Source: Marinobacter guineae
Lineage (GTDB): Bacteria; Pseudomonadota; Gammaproteobacteria; Pseudomonadales; Oleiphilaceae
Direction: 5' to 3'
DNA: 64,000 bases
Assembly: GCF_002744735.1 (NCBI RefSeq)
Contig: NZ_KZ319340.1
Location: 62,001-126,000, forward strand
A model generated the notes under the pieces. That model searched no databases and was not told where the DNA came from. It was given only the letters and a program-made list of their open reading frames with translations. Position 1 is the stretch's first letter, and the number at the start of each line of letters is the position of its first letter. The position numbers and the translations under genes were made by a program. This document shows, in pieces, positions 29,949 to 38,201 of the stretch.

Positions 29949-31013
29949 TCAACCGCCACTTTTCTGATGCTCTCGGCGCCAGACGCTGGGGGCCATACCT
30001 TCCCATTTCCGGAAGGCCCGGCCGAAATTGGAGGGGTCGCTATAACCGAGGGCATCGGCAATCTCATCAATGGTGAGCTCATTTCGGCGAAGAAGGTCCA
30101 GCGCCCGCCGATGTCGCAGCGAATCCTGAAGTTGCTGAAACCGGAGGCCCTCCGCTGCCAGTTGCCGCCGAAGGGTTCGGGGCGACACCCTCAACTTTTC
30201 GGCCACTTCCTCCAGCGCCGGCAACCGGCGGCTGTGCACCGACTCCAGCAAACGTGCCACCCGGGTAGTCACCGAGGTTGCCCCCTCAATGAACCGCATT
30301 TCGTCTTCACACTGGGCCTCTGCAATCCGACGGGTAACCGGGTTGGACAGCGACATGGATGAATCCAGGAAATCCCGCTTGAACCGTAGCTGGTTGACGC
30401 CGCTGCCAAAGCTGATCCGGTTACCGAAGAGCTGGCGATAAGGCAAGACATCCCCCGGTTCCGGAAAATCCAGCAGACAGCGACCACCATCAAGGAGCCG
30501 GCTGCCGAAAAGCAGAAGATTGACATCCATCAGCGAGGCCATAACCACATCGACGTTAAACCGGTACAGGTCCGCTACATCGTGGGAGAGATCCAGCTGT
30601 ATCACCGCCTCGTCACCCTCCACAAAAAAAGACAGGCGCATATAGACGAAACGGATCTGGAAGTACTTGATCAGGACTGAGAGCGCTTGCTCCAGGGTGT
30701 CACAGCTGATCGCCGCCTGGGCCAGGGAACCATGGGTAGTGAATTTCAGGCGTTTGCCAAACTCCAGCCCCAAAGCCAGATCTCCGCTTTGCTCAAGGGC
30801 TGCCCGGCACAGGGCACTGAACTGGTCAACGGTGATGAAGTTGTCAGGATGACCAAGCATGGAAGGACGGATGCCCGAGGCCGACAGCAACCGGGCCCGC
30901 TGCAAAGCCCGGTCCTCCGCCAGTTGGCAGAGGATATCCGCATAGTGTGCCCGGATAACGGGCAGGTTTCCGGTAATGCCGGGTGCATTCATCAGACTGG
31001 CTGTCTTTTTCAT
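29949..31013 (-). CDS. AraC family transcriptional regulator with arabinose-binding-like N-domain
   Basis: The 354-residue regulator has an N-terminal ligand domain of the Arabinose_bd/OruR type (residues about 25-215) and a C-terminal AraC double helix-turn-helix: LPALEEVAEKLRVSPRTLRRQLAAEGLRFQQL and LTIDEIADALGYSDPSNFGRAFRKWEG. Regulators of this build often control amino-acid, lipid or virulence genes. The convergent placement against speA gives no proof that it regulates polyamine genes. The effector is unknown. Confidence 0.88.
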   Translation of the reverse strand: MKKTASLMNAPGITGNLPVIRAHYADILCQLAEDRALQRARLLSASGIRPSMLGHPDNFITVDQFSALCRAALEQSGDLALGLEFGKRLKFTTHGSLAQAAISCDTLEQALSVLIKYFQIRFVYMRLSFFVEGDEAVIQLDLSHDVADLYRFNVDVVMASLMDVNLLLFGSRLLDGGRCLLDFPEPGDVLPYRQLFGNRISFGSGVNQLRFKRDFLDSSMSLSNPVTRRIAEAQCEDEMRFIEGATSVTTRVARLLESVHSRRLPALEEVAEKLRVSPRTLRRQLAAEGLRFQQLQDSLRHRRALDLLRRNELTIDEIADALGYSDPSNFGRAFRKWEGMAPSVWRREHQKSGG

Positions 31014-31119
31014 GTCAGTTTGTTGCTCAGACTAGACCGCTCTGCAGGTTCCGGCAATCACCTGGGCGCCGCCCCGGAACCGGCGCTGCTGCCAGCCTTG
31101 GGTAATTTCCCGGATCTGC

Positions 31120-31149
31120 TGATCCACCCCGTGGAGCGGTCCGTAAATA
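31120..31149 (+). promoter_or_regulatory. ECF (RpoE/ChrR-type) autoregulatory promoter
   Basis: TGATCC (31120-31125) and TAAATA (31144-31149) are separated by exactly 18 bases. This matches the TGATCC-N18-TANNTA type of consensus described for the singlet-oxygen sigma factor RpoE of Rhodobacter sphaeroides. It lies 82 bases before the sigma gene start, so the sigma factor probably transcribes its own operon. Confidence 0.72.
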
Positions 31150-31230
31150 CTGCAACTGACAAACCCGGGGCGAGTGCATAGAATGATGACCAGAACAAGC
31201 TTAAACCATGCGACTGTCAAGGAGCGTCCG

Positions 31231-31830
31231 GTGACCACACTGGATCAGAAGCCAGCCAGTTCCGAGGGTCGCAAAGATCCCTGGAGCCAGATGCTGCAGA
31301 AAGTGGGCAAAAGCCAGGACCGCGAGGCATACCACGCGCTGTTCGAGCATTTTGGCCCGCAGATCAAGTACTACGCCATGGCTAACGGCCTGGCTAGTCA
31401 TGCTGAAGAACTGGTTCAGGAAGTGTTCGTGTCTATCTGGAGACGCTCCTGCCTTTATGACTGGCGTAAAGCTGCCGCGTCCACATGGATCTTCACTATA
31501 GCCAGGAACCAGCGCATTGATATGTTACGGAAGATGCAACGCACCAGTGCTGAGATGCAGGTCGAAACCGAAGATCTCTGGCAGATCCCGGGCGAAAACG
31601 ACAATGAGCCGGTCACTTCCCTGCACCGTCTGATGTCGGAACGGCGGATTCGCGAGTCCCTGAGTCACCTTCCGGAAGAACAGACAACGGTAATTGCCAA
31701 GGTTTACATGGAAAACAAGTCGCACCAGATGGTGGCCGATGAGTTGAACATTCCCCTTGGCACCGTGAAAAGCCGGGTACGCCTGGCATTGAATAAACTA
31801 AAAGTGATATTGCAGGATCAGAACGTATGA
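31231..31830 (+). CDS. ECF sigma factor, RpoE/ChrR-associated type
   Basis: The 199-residue sigma factor has region 2 (HFGPQIKYYAMANGLASHAEELVQEVFVSIWRR and ASTWIFTIARNQRIDMLRK) and region 4 (LPEEQTTVIAKVYMENKSHQMVADELNIPLGTVKSRVRLALNKLK). The linked ChrR-type anti-sigma gene places it in the group that responds to singlet oxygen and related membrane damage. I chose the GTG at 31231, with AAGGAG 6 bases upstream, over an in-frame ATG at 31174 that lacks a good site. It overlaps chrR by 4 bases. Confidence 0.88.
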   Translation: MTTLDQKPASSEGRKDPWSQMLQKVGKSQDREAYHALFEHFGPQIKYYAMANGLASHAEELVQEVFVSIWRRSCLYDWRKAAASTWIFTIARNQRIDMLRKMQRTSAEMQVETEDLWQIPGENDNEPVTSLHRLMSERRIRESLSHLPEEQTTVIAKVYMENKSHQMVADELNIPLGTVKSRVRLALNKLKVILQDQNV

Positions 31831-32465
31831 CACGGCACCATCCCGACAGCCTGAGCCTGATGGAGTACAGCGCAGGTAACCTGAGCGAGCCCCATGCCCT
31901 TTGCATCCGACTGCATCTGGACAAATGCTCGCATTGCCGCAGCCGTGTGGACACCCTGGACAGTCTTGGCGCTGTGATGATGGAGCAGCAGCCGAAGGTG
32001 AGCGTCTCGGAAAGCATGTTCGACAGCATACTGGCCAAGATAGACAGCGAACCCACTGACCAACCCGCGATGCCGCCCGCCCCCAGGATCGGCGCCCTTC
32101 AGAAGCTGCTGGGCGACGACCTCAACAGTCTGCCCTGGAAGCGACAACTTGGTGATGTCAGTGTGCTGGATATTACCGATCGGTTCCCCGGGCAGAAAGA
32201 GCAGGTTGTGCTGCAGAAACTGGCTGCTGGAGGCAAGGCACCGGCCCATACCCACCGGGGTGAGGAGACGACCATCGTTCTGCAAGGCGCCTTTGCCGAT
32301 CAGAAAGGCGTGTTCAATCAGTGGGACTTCGTCGTACTGACCGATCAGGATGAACACAAGCCAGTAGCAGTGGGCTGTGAAGACTGCATTACCTTGTCGG
32401 TGCTGAGCGCGCCGGTCAAGCTGACCGGTACGTTTACCCGGATGCTGAACCCGTTTATCCGCTGA
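31827..32465 (+). CDS. chrR: ChrR family zinc-binding cupin anti-sigma factor
   Basis: The 212-residue protein has the two ChrR domains. The N-terminal anti-sigma (ZAS) zinc ligands are His5, His30, Cys34 and Cys37, each one residue earlier than the published R. sphaeroides ligands. The C-terminal cupin keeps His141, His143, Glu147 and His177 at identical numbers, in APAHTHRGEET and DQDEHKPVA. ChrR holds the sigma factor until singlet oxygen triggers its breakdown. The start overlaps the sigma stop by 4 bases. A clean terminator follows. Confidence 0.92.
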   Translation: MTRHHPDSLSLMEYSAGNLSEPHALCIRLHLDKCSHCRSRVDTLDSLGAVMMEQQPKVSVSESMFDSILAKIDSEPTDQPAMPPAPRIGALQKLLGDDLNSLPWKRQLGDVSVLDITDRFPGQKEQVVLQKLAAGGKAPAHTHRGEETTIVLQGAFADQKGVFNQWDFVVLTDQDEHKPVAVGCEDCITLSVLSAPVKLTGTFTRMLNPFIR

Positions 32466-32487
32466 GATTTCGGTTCGGGTAATTCTG

Positions 32488-32516
32488 AAGGGGCGATCGC
32501 TAATCGCCCCTTTTTT
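32488..32516 (+). terminator. Intrinsic terminator after chrR
   Basis: A perfect 10-bp stem (AAGGGGCGAT at 32488-32497 and ATCGCCCCTT at 32503-32512) with a 5-base loop is followed by six T residues. It ends the sigma-chrR operon and, on the other strand, is downstream of the SDR gene. Confidence 0.9.
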
Positions 32517-32544
32517 GTGGCTGGCCACTGTCCCAATGCCATGA

Positions 32545-33288
32545 CTACCAGGGCAGCTCCGAGCCATCCCAGCTCAGGAAACGCCCATTGTCCTCCTTGT
32601 CCACACCCTCAAGGACCGAGATCAGGTTGGCAGCGGTCTCAGCCGGTGTATGCACCTCCAGTTTCGCCAATGACTGGCTGAATGGCTCGCTCAGGGCCGA
32701 CTCGGTTGTGCCGGGATGCAGCGACAGACAGGTAACCGGTTTGCAGCGGCGGGGCAACTCAACCGACAGGTTGCGCACCAGCATGTTCAACGCCGACTTG
32801 GAGCTACGGTAGGCATACCAGCCACCAAACCGGTTGTCACCGATGGAGCCCACCTTGGCGGAAATGGCAGCGATACGTTTGAACTCCCGGTGACGTAACC
32901 AGGGGAGCAGAGCCTGTACCAGCAATCCGAAGCCGGTTGAATTAACCGCAAAAGCCCGTGCCATGCTCTCGGAATCCAGGTCCTCAAGACGCTTTTCGGG
33001 AAACATCCCGGAACCATGAAGCAGTCCGGCGGCATAAATGAAGGTGTCGATGCCCTCGTCTTTTGCCAGTAACGGTTCCAGCGCTTCTGCCACACTGGCC
33101 GGCGATGCACTGTCCCCGGCATCCCAGGCGAGCACCCCACCCCTCGCATGGGCACGCAAGGCTTCCGGTGCCTGCATCGGATTCCGGCACAGCCCGATCA
33201 CCGTTGCTTCCGGGTCCTTCTCAATAAAGGCCGTGGCGAGAGCCCCGCCGATTGCCCCGGATACACCGGCTATCACTATTCGTTTCAT
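32545..33288 (-). CDS. Short-chain dehydrogenase/reductase, CsgA (C-factor)-like
   Basis: The 247-residue SDR has the cofactor motif IVIAGVSGAIGGALA (TGxxxGxG type with Gly-rich loop), YAAG at the end of strand 4 region, and the YxxxK pair in GGWYAYRSSKSALNML. It resembles C-factor-like SDRs. Such genes often lie next to ECF-ChrR pairs, and this one is convergent with chrR, but no matching ECF promoter was found upstream of it. The substrate is unknown. Its upstream region shared with the acyl-CoA dehydrogenase carries a palindrome at 33341. Confidence 0.85.
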   Translation of the reverse strand: MKRIVIAGVSGAIGGALATAFIEKDPEATVIGLCRNPMQAPEALRAHARGGVLAWDAGDSASPASVAEALEPLLAKDEGIDTFIYAAGLLHGSGMFPEKRLEDLDSESMARAFAVNSTGFGLLVQALLPWLRHREFKRIAAISAKVGSIGDNRFGGWYAYRSSKSALNMLVRNLSVELPRRCKPVTCLSLHPGTTESALSEPFSQSLAKLEVHTPAETAANLISVLEGVDKEDNGRFLSWDGSELPW

Positions 33289-33299
33289 TGCATGCCCCT

Positions 33300-33358
33300 C
33301 TGGTTCACCAGGAGATACGAAATATTTGTCGTCCGGACTGCACCGATCGGTGAACCAG
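33300..33358. promoter_or_regulatory. Operator-like palindromes between SDR and acyl-CoA dehydrogenase genes
   Basis: A perfect 12-base palindrome CACCGATCGGTG (33341-33352) lies in the 172-base divergent region. Its right part overlaps one arm of a wider perfect inverted repeat, CTGGTTCACC (33300-33309) and GGTGAACCAG (33349-33358). The compact palindrome is of the size bound by TetR-family repressors. No candidate regulator gene is adjacent. Confidence 0.55.
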
Positions 33359-33460
33359 GGAATTTAAACGGGCGTATGAATCTTACATTCAAACCCCTTC
33401 TGGAGTGCCGCGATCAGAGCCGGTGTCCCAGACCAAAAAAACGCATCAAGGAGAGTATCC

Positions 33461-35236
33461 ATGCAATACCAGGCTCCGGCGAATGACCTTCGCTTTCTGT
33501 TGTTTGATGTATTGGGCGTGGACCGGCTCCACGAGCTGGAAAAATACGCCGACGCGACCCCGGATTTGATTTCCGCGGTTATCGACGAAGCCGGCAAACT
33601 GGCGACCGAAGTCATTCAGCCCACCAATCAGGCTGGCGACCGGGAAGGCTGCACTTATGACCCTGAGACCCGTTCGGTAAAAACACCGGGCTGCTTCAAG
33701 GAGGCCTATAAAACCTTTGTTGCAGGTGGCTGGACGGCACTGGACGCGCCGCTGGAATTCGGCGGCCAGGGCCTTCCCCATACCCTGAAGTTCGTGGTCG
33801 ACGAGATGGTATGCTCCACCAACCTGTCCCTGGGCATGTACCCGGGCCTGACTCACGGTGCTATCAGCGCCCTGCACGCCCACGGCTCCGACGAACTGAA
33901 AAAGACCTATCTCGAGAAACTGATCTCCGGCGAATGGACTGGCACCATGTGCCTGACCGAGCCCCAGTGCGGCACCGATCTGGGCCTGATTCGCACCCGC
34001 GCCACCCCGAACGACGATGGCAGTTACGCCCTTGAAGGTACCAAGATCTGGATCACCGGTGGCGAGCACGACCTGGTCGACAACATCATTCACCTGGTCC
34101 TGGCCAAACTGCCCGGCGCCCCGGATACCACCAAGGGCATTTCGCTGTTTGTGGTTCCCAAGTTGCTGCCGGATTCCGGCGAGCGCAACGCGGCCTTTTG
34201 TGGCGGCCTCGAACACAAGATGGGCATCAAGGGCTCGGCCACCTGCGTGATGAACTTCGAGGGCGCCAAAGGCTGGCTCGTGGGCGAACCCAACGATGGC
34301 ATGCGCGCAATGTTCACCATGATGAACGAAGCCCGTCTGATGGTGGGCATGCAAGGCCTGGGTCTGGCCGAAATGGCCTACCAGGAAAGCCTCGGCTTCG
34401 CCCGGGAGCGCCTGCAAAGCCGTTCATTGAGCGGCCCGAAGAACCCGGATGGCCCCGCTGACCCGATCATCGTGCATCCGGATGTGCGCCGTATGCTGAT
34501 GCGCCAGAAGGTCCTGAATGAAGGCATGCGGGCTATGGCCCTGTTTGCCGGTCACCAGCTGGATCTGTCCGTCGCCCACCCGGATGAAGCGGTACGGGAA
34601 TCCGCGGATGACCTGGTTCAGCTACTGACTCCGGTGGTGAAGTCCTTCCTGACTGACGAAGGCTTCAATAACGCCAACACTGGCCTGCAGGTTCTGGGTG
34701 GCTCCGGCTTCACCACCGACTGGCCGCTGGAACAGCTGGTACGGGACGGCCGGATTGCCCGGATCTACGAGGGCACCAACGGCATTCAGGCCATGGACCT
34801 GGTGGGCCGCAAACTGAGCCTGAAAGGTGGTCAGCTGGTGCGCACCCTGTTCGGCACCCTGAGCGGATACCTGAAGGACAATCCCGAGGCCCCGCACCGG
34901 GAAGAGCTCAAAGACGCCATAAAAGCCCTGGAAACCGCCACGATGTGGCTCGCCACCAACGCGCCGAAAGACCCGGAACAGGCCGGCGCCGCAGCAACAC
35001 CCTACCTGCGCCTGATGGCTCTGACCGTCATCGGCTACCTCTGGTCCCGGATGGCAAACGTCGCCAACCAGCAACTTGAGTCCAGAGGAGGCAACAAGCC
35101 GCTACTGGAGAGCAAAGTGGTCTGCGCCCGTTTCTACTTCCAGAAACTGCTGCCGGAGGTGCACTGGTTGCTGAGCGACATCCAGAGTGGCAAGGACAGC
35201 CTGATGGCCTTCTCGGATGATCACTGGGCGGCGTGA
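33461..35236 (+). CDS. Acyl-CoA dehydrogenase, DmdC-like long form
   Basis: The 591-residue flavoenzyme is of the long acyl-CoA dehydrogenase type with an extra C-terminal domain. It starts MQYQAPANDLRFLLFDVLGV, has the FAD/substrate segment GTMCLTEPQCGTDLGLIRTRA, the WITGGEHDL loop and the catalytic glutamate in RIARIYEGTNGIQAMDLVGRK. Members have been annotated as 3-methylmercaptopropionyl-CoA dehydrogenase (DmdC, DMSP breakdown), but most act on fatty acyl-CoA, and the sequence alone does not decide. AAGGAG sits 7 bases before the ATG. Tandem terminator-like hairpins follow. Confidence 0.9.
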   Translation: MQYQAPANDLRFLLFDVLGVDRLHELEKYADATPDLISAVIDEAGKLATEVIQPTNQAGDREGCTYDPETRSVKTPGCFKEAYKTFVAGGWTALDAPLEFGGQGLPHTLKFVVDEMVCSTNLSLGMYPGLTHGAISALHAHGSDELKKTYLEKLISGEWTGTMCLTEPQCGTDLGLIRTRATPNDDGSYALEGTKIWITGGEHDLVDNIIHLVLAKLPGAPDTTKGISLFVVPKLLPDSGERNAAFCGGLEHKMGIKGSATCVMNFEGAKGWLVGEPNDGMRAMFTMMNEARLMVGMQGLGLAEMAYQESLGFARERLQSRSLSGPKNPDGPADPIIVHPDVRRMLMRQKVLNEGMRAMALFAGHQLDLSVAHPDEAVRESADDLVQLLTPVVKSFLTDEGFNNANTGLQVLGGSGFTTDWPLEQLVRDGRIARIYEGTNGIQAMDLVGRKLSLKGGQLVRTLFGTLSGYLKDNPEAPHREELKDAIKALETATMWLATNAPKDPEQAGAAATPYLRLMALTVIGYLWSRMANVANQQLESRGGNKPLLESKVVCARFYFQKLLPEVHWLLSDIQSGKDSLMAFSDDHWAA

Positions 35237-35397
35237 TATGGCAAATGGCCGGAGCAGGATCCGCTCTGGCCGCAAATGACCGATCAATGACAGCTTGTGA
35301 CCTTCAGGTGAACCAGTCAGAAATTGATAATGATCACGTTGATTAGTGTCTCTGAACTAGTCCTGCCCAGCTCCCCGTCGGACTGGGTGTTTTCTTG

Positions 35398-35424
35398 AAA
35401 GCCACGTTCTGCGTGGCTTTTTTT
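35398..35424 (+). terminator. Intrinsic terminator after the acyl-CoA dehydrogenase gene
   Basis: A perfect 9-bp stem (AAAGCCACG at 35398-35406 and CGTGGCTTT at 35412-35420) with a 5-base loop runs into seven T residues. A weaker CCCAG/CTGGG hairpin with a T-rich tail lies just before it. The interval 35237-35513 holds no gene I can support. Confidence 0.9.
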
Positions 35425-35513
35425 ATGGCCGCTTTTTTGTCTGCGCCACCACTGGGTTACAATTGCGCTCTTTGGTTTCGTCCGGCTTCACGCCGGACCA
35501 GCACGGGGACGCC

Positions 35514-36305
35514 ATGAACGCCGACGATTACGCATTCCGCTTCGGCGGCATCGAACGACTTTACGGTCGCCGGGGCCTGGAGGCCTTTCGCCACGCCCAT
35601 ATTGCGGTGGTCGGGCTGGGCGGTGTCGGCTCCTGGGCGGCAGAAGCTCTGGCCCGAAGTGGTATTGGCACCATCACTCTGATCGACATGGACGATGTCT
35701 GCGTCTCTAACACCAACCGTCAGCTCCATGCCCTTGAAGGGCAGTACGGGCGGACCAAAACGGATGCCATGGCTGAACGCCTCAGAGCCATCAATCCGGC
35801 GGCGGACATCCGCGTACACTTCGGCTTCCTGACTACCAAAAACATCAATGAACTTATCACGGCTGACATGACCGGCGTGGTCGACGCCATCGACAGCGTC
35901 AAGCCCAAGGCGGCGCTGATTGCCCACTGCCAGCGCCGGAAAATTCCCCTGGTCTGTGCCGGTGGTGCCGGCGGGCAGATCGACCCGACCCAGATTCAGG
36001 TGGCCGACCTCAGCAAAACCACCCAGGATCCGCTGTTGGCGAAGGTGCGTAATCTTCTGCGGCGAGAATACGGTTTTTCCCGCAACCCGAAACGGCGCTT
36101 CGGCATTGAGGCCGTGTACTCCCTCGAGCAGCTGACGTATCCTGCCGGAGACGGGGAAGTCTGCCTGCAGAAACCGGTCACTGATGGCCCGGTCCGGCTC
36201 GACTGCGCTTCCGGCTTTGGTGCCGCCAGCCCGGTGACCGCCAGCTTCGGGTTCTTTGCGGCGTCCCGGCTGCTGAACCGCATTGCACGGCGCGCCAACC
36301 AATAA
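35514..36305 (+). CDS. tcdA: tRNA threonylcarbamoyladenosine dehydratase TcdA
   Basis: The 263-residue E1-like enzyme cyclises t6A37 to ct6A in tRNAs that read ANN codons. It has the N-terminal FGGIERLYGRRGLEAFRHAHIAVVGLGGVGSWAAEALARSG ATP-binding motif, the DMDDVCVSNTNRQ adenylation loop and a C-terminal CsdL-type tail with VYSLEQ. The ATG at 35514 gives the family start; 17 upstream codons are discarded. The family is also known as CsdL or YgdL. Confidence 0.93.
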   Translation: MNADDYAFRFGGIERLYGRRGLEAFRHAHIAVVGLGGVGSWAAEALARSGIGTITLIDMDDVCVSNTNRQLHALEGQYGRTKTDAMAERLRAINPAADIRVHFGFLTTKNINELITADMTGVVDAIDSVKPKAALIAHCQRRKIPLVCAGGAGGQIDPTQIQVADLSKTTQDPLLAKVRNLLRREYGFSRNPKRRFGIEAVYSLEQLTYPAGDGEVCLQKPVTDGPVRLDCASGFGAASPVTASFGFFAASRLLNRIARRANQ

Positions 36306-36326
36306 CTCAAAGGACCTGAAACCACT

Positions 36327-38201
36327 ATGCCTGTCAGCACTGTCCTGCTTCTTGCCAGCATTGGCGTTATCTCATTGTTGTGCCAGTGGCTAGCCTGGCG
36401 TGTCCGAATGCCGGCAATCCTTTTTCTTCTGGCGGGCGGTATCGCTGCGGGGCCGGTACTGGGGTTCCTGGCACCCGAGGCCGTTTTCGGCGATCTGCTG
36501 TTTCCGGTCATTTCACTGGCCGTCGCCATTATTCTGTTTGAAGGCAGCCTGACCCTGCGCTTTGCGGAAATACGCGGCCACGGCAAGATGGTCCGCAACC
36601 TGATTCCGGTGGGCTCCATTGTCACCTGCATCATCGGTACTCTGGCGGCACGTTGGGTCCTTGACGTTTCCTGGGCCGTCGCCCTGCTTTTTGGCGCTAT
36701 TTCCATTGTCACCGGCCCCACCGTGATCGCACCCTTACTCCGATCCGTGCGGCCGGATTCAAAACTGGCCAACATCCTGCGCTGGGAAGGCATCATTATT
36801 GATCCCCTGGGCGCGCTGCTCGCCGTTCTGGTGTTCGAGGGCATTGTTTCCTGGGGCCAGGGCAATGTGTTCGGGCACTCCCTGTACATTTTTGGCAAGA
36901 CCCTGGCGGTGGGCTTTCTGATTGGTGCCGTTGCCGGCTACCTCAATGGCATTGTGTTGCGCAAGCACTGGATGCCCCAATACCTCCATAACGCCGGCAC
37001 CCTGACCTTCATGCTCGGCGTGTATGCCATTTCCAACGAACTCGCCCACGAGTCCGGCCTGCTGACCGTCACCGTAATGGGCATCTGGATGGCCAACATG
37101 AAGCAGGTGCCGATTGACAGCATCCTCGAATTCAAGGAATCCCTCAGTGTTCTGCTGATTTCGGCGTTGTTCATCATTCTGGCGGCCCGGGTGGAGTTTT
37201 CCGCCATCGCTGAACTCGGCTGGGGCCTGGTGGTAGTGCTGGCGCTCCTGATGCTGGTCGCCCGTCCCCTGAGCATCTTCCTTTCCGCCATCGGCACCAA
37301 CCTGAACTGGCGGGAGAAGCTTTTTCTCAGCTGGATCGCGCCCCGAGGCATTGTTGCTGCAGCGGTTTCTGCCCTGTTCGCCTTCCAGCTTCAGAAGCTC
37401 GGCTATGAGAGTGCCGGCGCTCTGGTGCCGCTGATTTTCATGCTGATTATTGCTACCGTCACCCTGCAGAGCATTACAGCAAGACCGGTGGCTCGACTGC
37501 TGAAGGTTGCTGAGCCGGCGGAATACGGCTTTCTGATTCTCGGTGCCAATCCGGTGGCCCGGATGATCGGCGGCGCGCTGAAAAAATACGAGGTGCCGGT
37601 AACCCTGGCGGACACCAACTGGGAAAACGTACGCCAGGCCCGCATGGACAACCTGCAGGTGTACTTCGGCAATCCGGTATCAGAGCACGCCTCTACCCAC
37701 CTGGACCTGACGGGAATCGGCAAGTTGCTGGTGATCTCGCCCTATAAACACATGAATTCCCTGGCCACCTATCACTTCCTGGACTGGTTCGGGGATAAGT
37801 GTGTGTACAGCCTGGCCGAGGGCGACCAGGATCAGAAAGCACGACATCAGACCGCCGAAAAAATCCAGATGACACGTGGGCTCTTTGACGGCGTCAGCTA
37901 CGCCAAACTGGCCAGCCTGGTGAGCCAGGGCTACACCATCAAAACCACCCAGCTCAGTGAGGAATTCAGTTACGAGGACTTCCTGAAAAAATACCAGAAT
38001 CAGGCTTTGGTGCTTTTCACCTTCGACAGCAAGGAACACGTCGCCCCGGTTTGCAGCATGGAAGACCTGAAACCGGAAGACGACTGGATCCTGATCAGCC
38101 TGGTACCACCCCAGGCCAGAAAGGAACGCAAAGAGAAAGATGGCGGGGCAGAAGCCGGTATGGCGCCTTCAGCGGCCAAGGAGCCTTCAGCGACAATCTA
38201 A
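36327..38201 (+). CDS. CPA1-type cation/proton antiporter with TrkA-N-like domain
   Basis: The 624-residue protein has about 11-12 membrane helices (residues 1-395) of the Na+/H+ exchanger family, with conserved acidic and polar residues such as ILFEGSLTLRFAEI and GIIIDPLGALLAVLVFEGI. From about residue 402 a soluble region follows with a Rossmann-like TrkA-N segment (GFLILGANPVARMIGGALKKYEVPVTLADTNWENV), suggesting nucleotide-controlled activity. Which cation is exchanged cannot be read here. It overlaps the convergent oxidoreductase gene by 15 bases. Confidence 0.88.
   Translation: MPVSTVLLLASIGVISLLCQWLAWRVRMPAILFLLAGGIAAGPVLGFLAPEAVFGDLLFPVISLAVAIILFEGSLTLRFAEIRGHGKMVRNLIPVGSIVTCIIGTLAARWVLDVSWAVALLFGAISIVTGPTVIAPLLRSVRPDSKLANILRWEGIIIDPLGALLAVLVFEGIVSWGQGNVFGHSLYIFGKTLAVGFLIGAVAGYLNGIVLRKHWMPQYLHNAGTLTFMLGVYAISNELAHESGLLTVTVMGIWMANMKQVPIDSILEFKESLSVLLISALFIILAARVEFSAIAELGWGLVVVLALLMLVARPLSIFLSAIGTNLNWREKLFLSWIAPRGIVAAAVSALFAFQLQKLGYESAGALVPLIFMLIIATVTLQSITARPVARLLKVAEPAEYGFLILGANPVARMIGGALKKYEVPVTLADTNWENVRQARMDNLQVYFGNPVSEHASTHLDLTGIGKLLVISPYKHMNSLATYHFLDWFGDKCVYSLAEGDQDQKARHQTAEKIQMTRGLFDGVSYAKLASLVSQGYTIKTTQLSEEFSYEDFLKKYQNQALVLFTFDSKEHVAPVCSMEDLKPEDDWILISLVPPQARKERKEKDGGAEAGMAPSAAKEPSATI

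Noticed and set aside
38187..38201. A frameshift at the antiporter/oxidoreductase overlap
   Set aside because: Both convergent genes end naturally with family-length products; a 15-base 3' overlap is ordinary.
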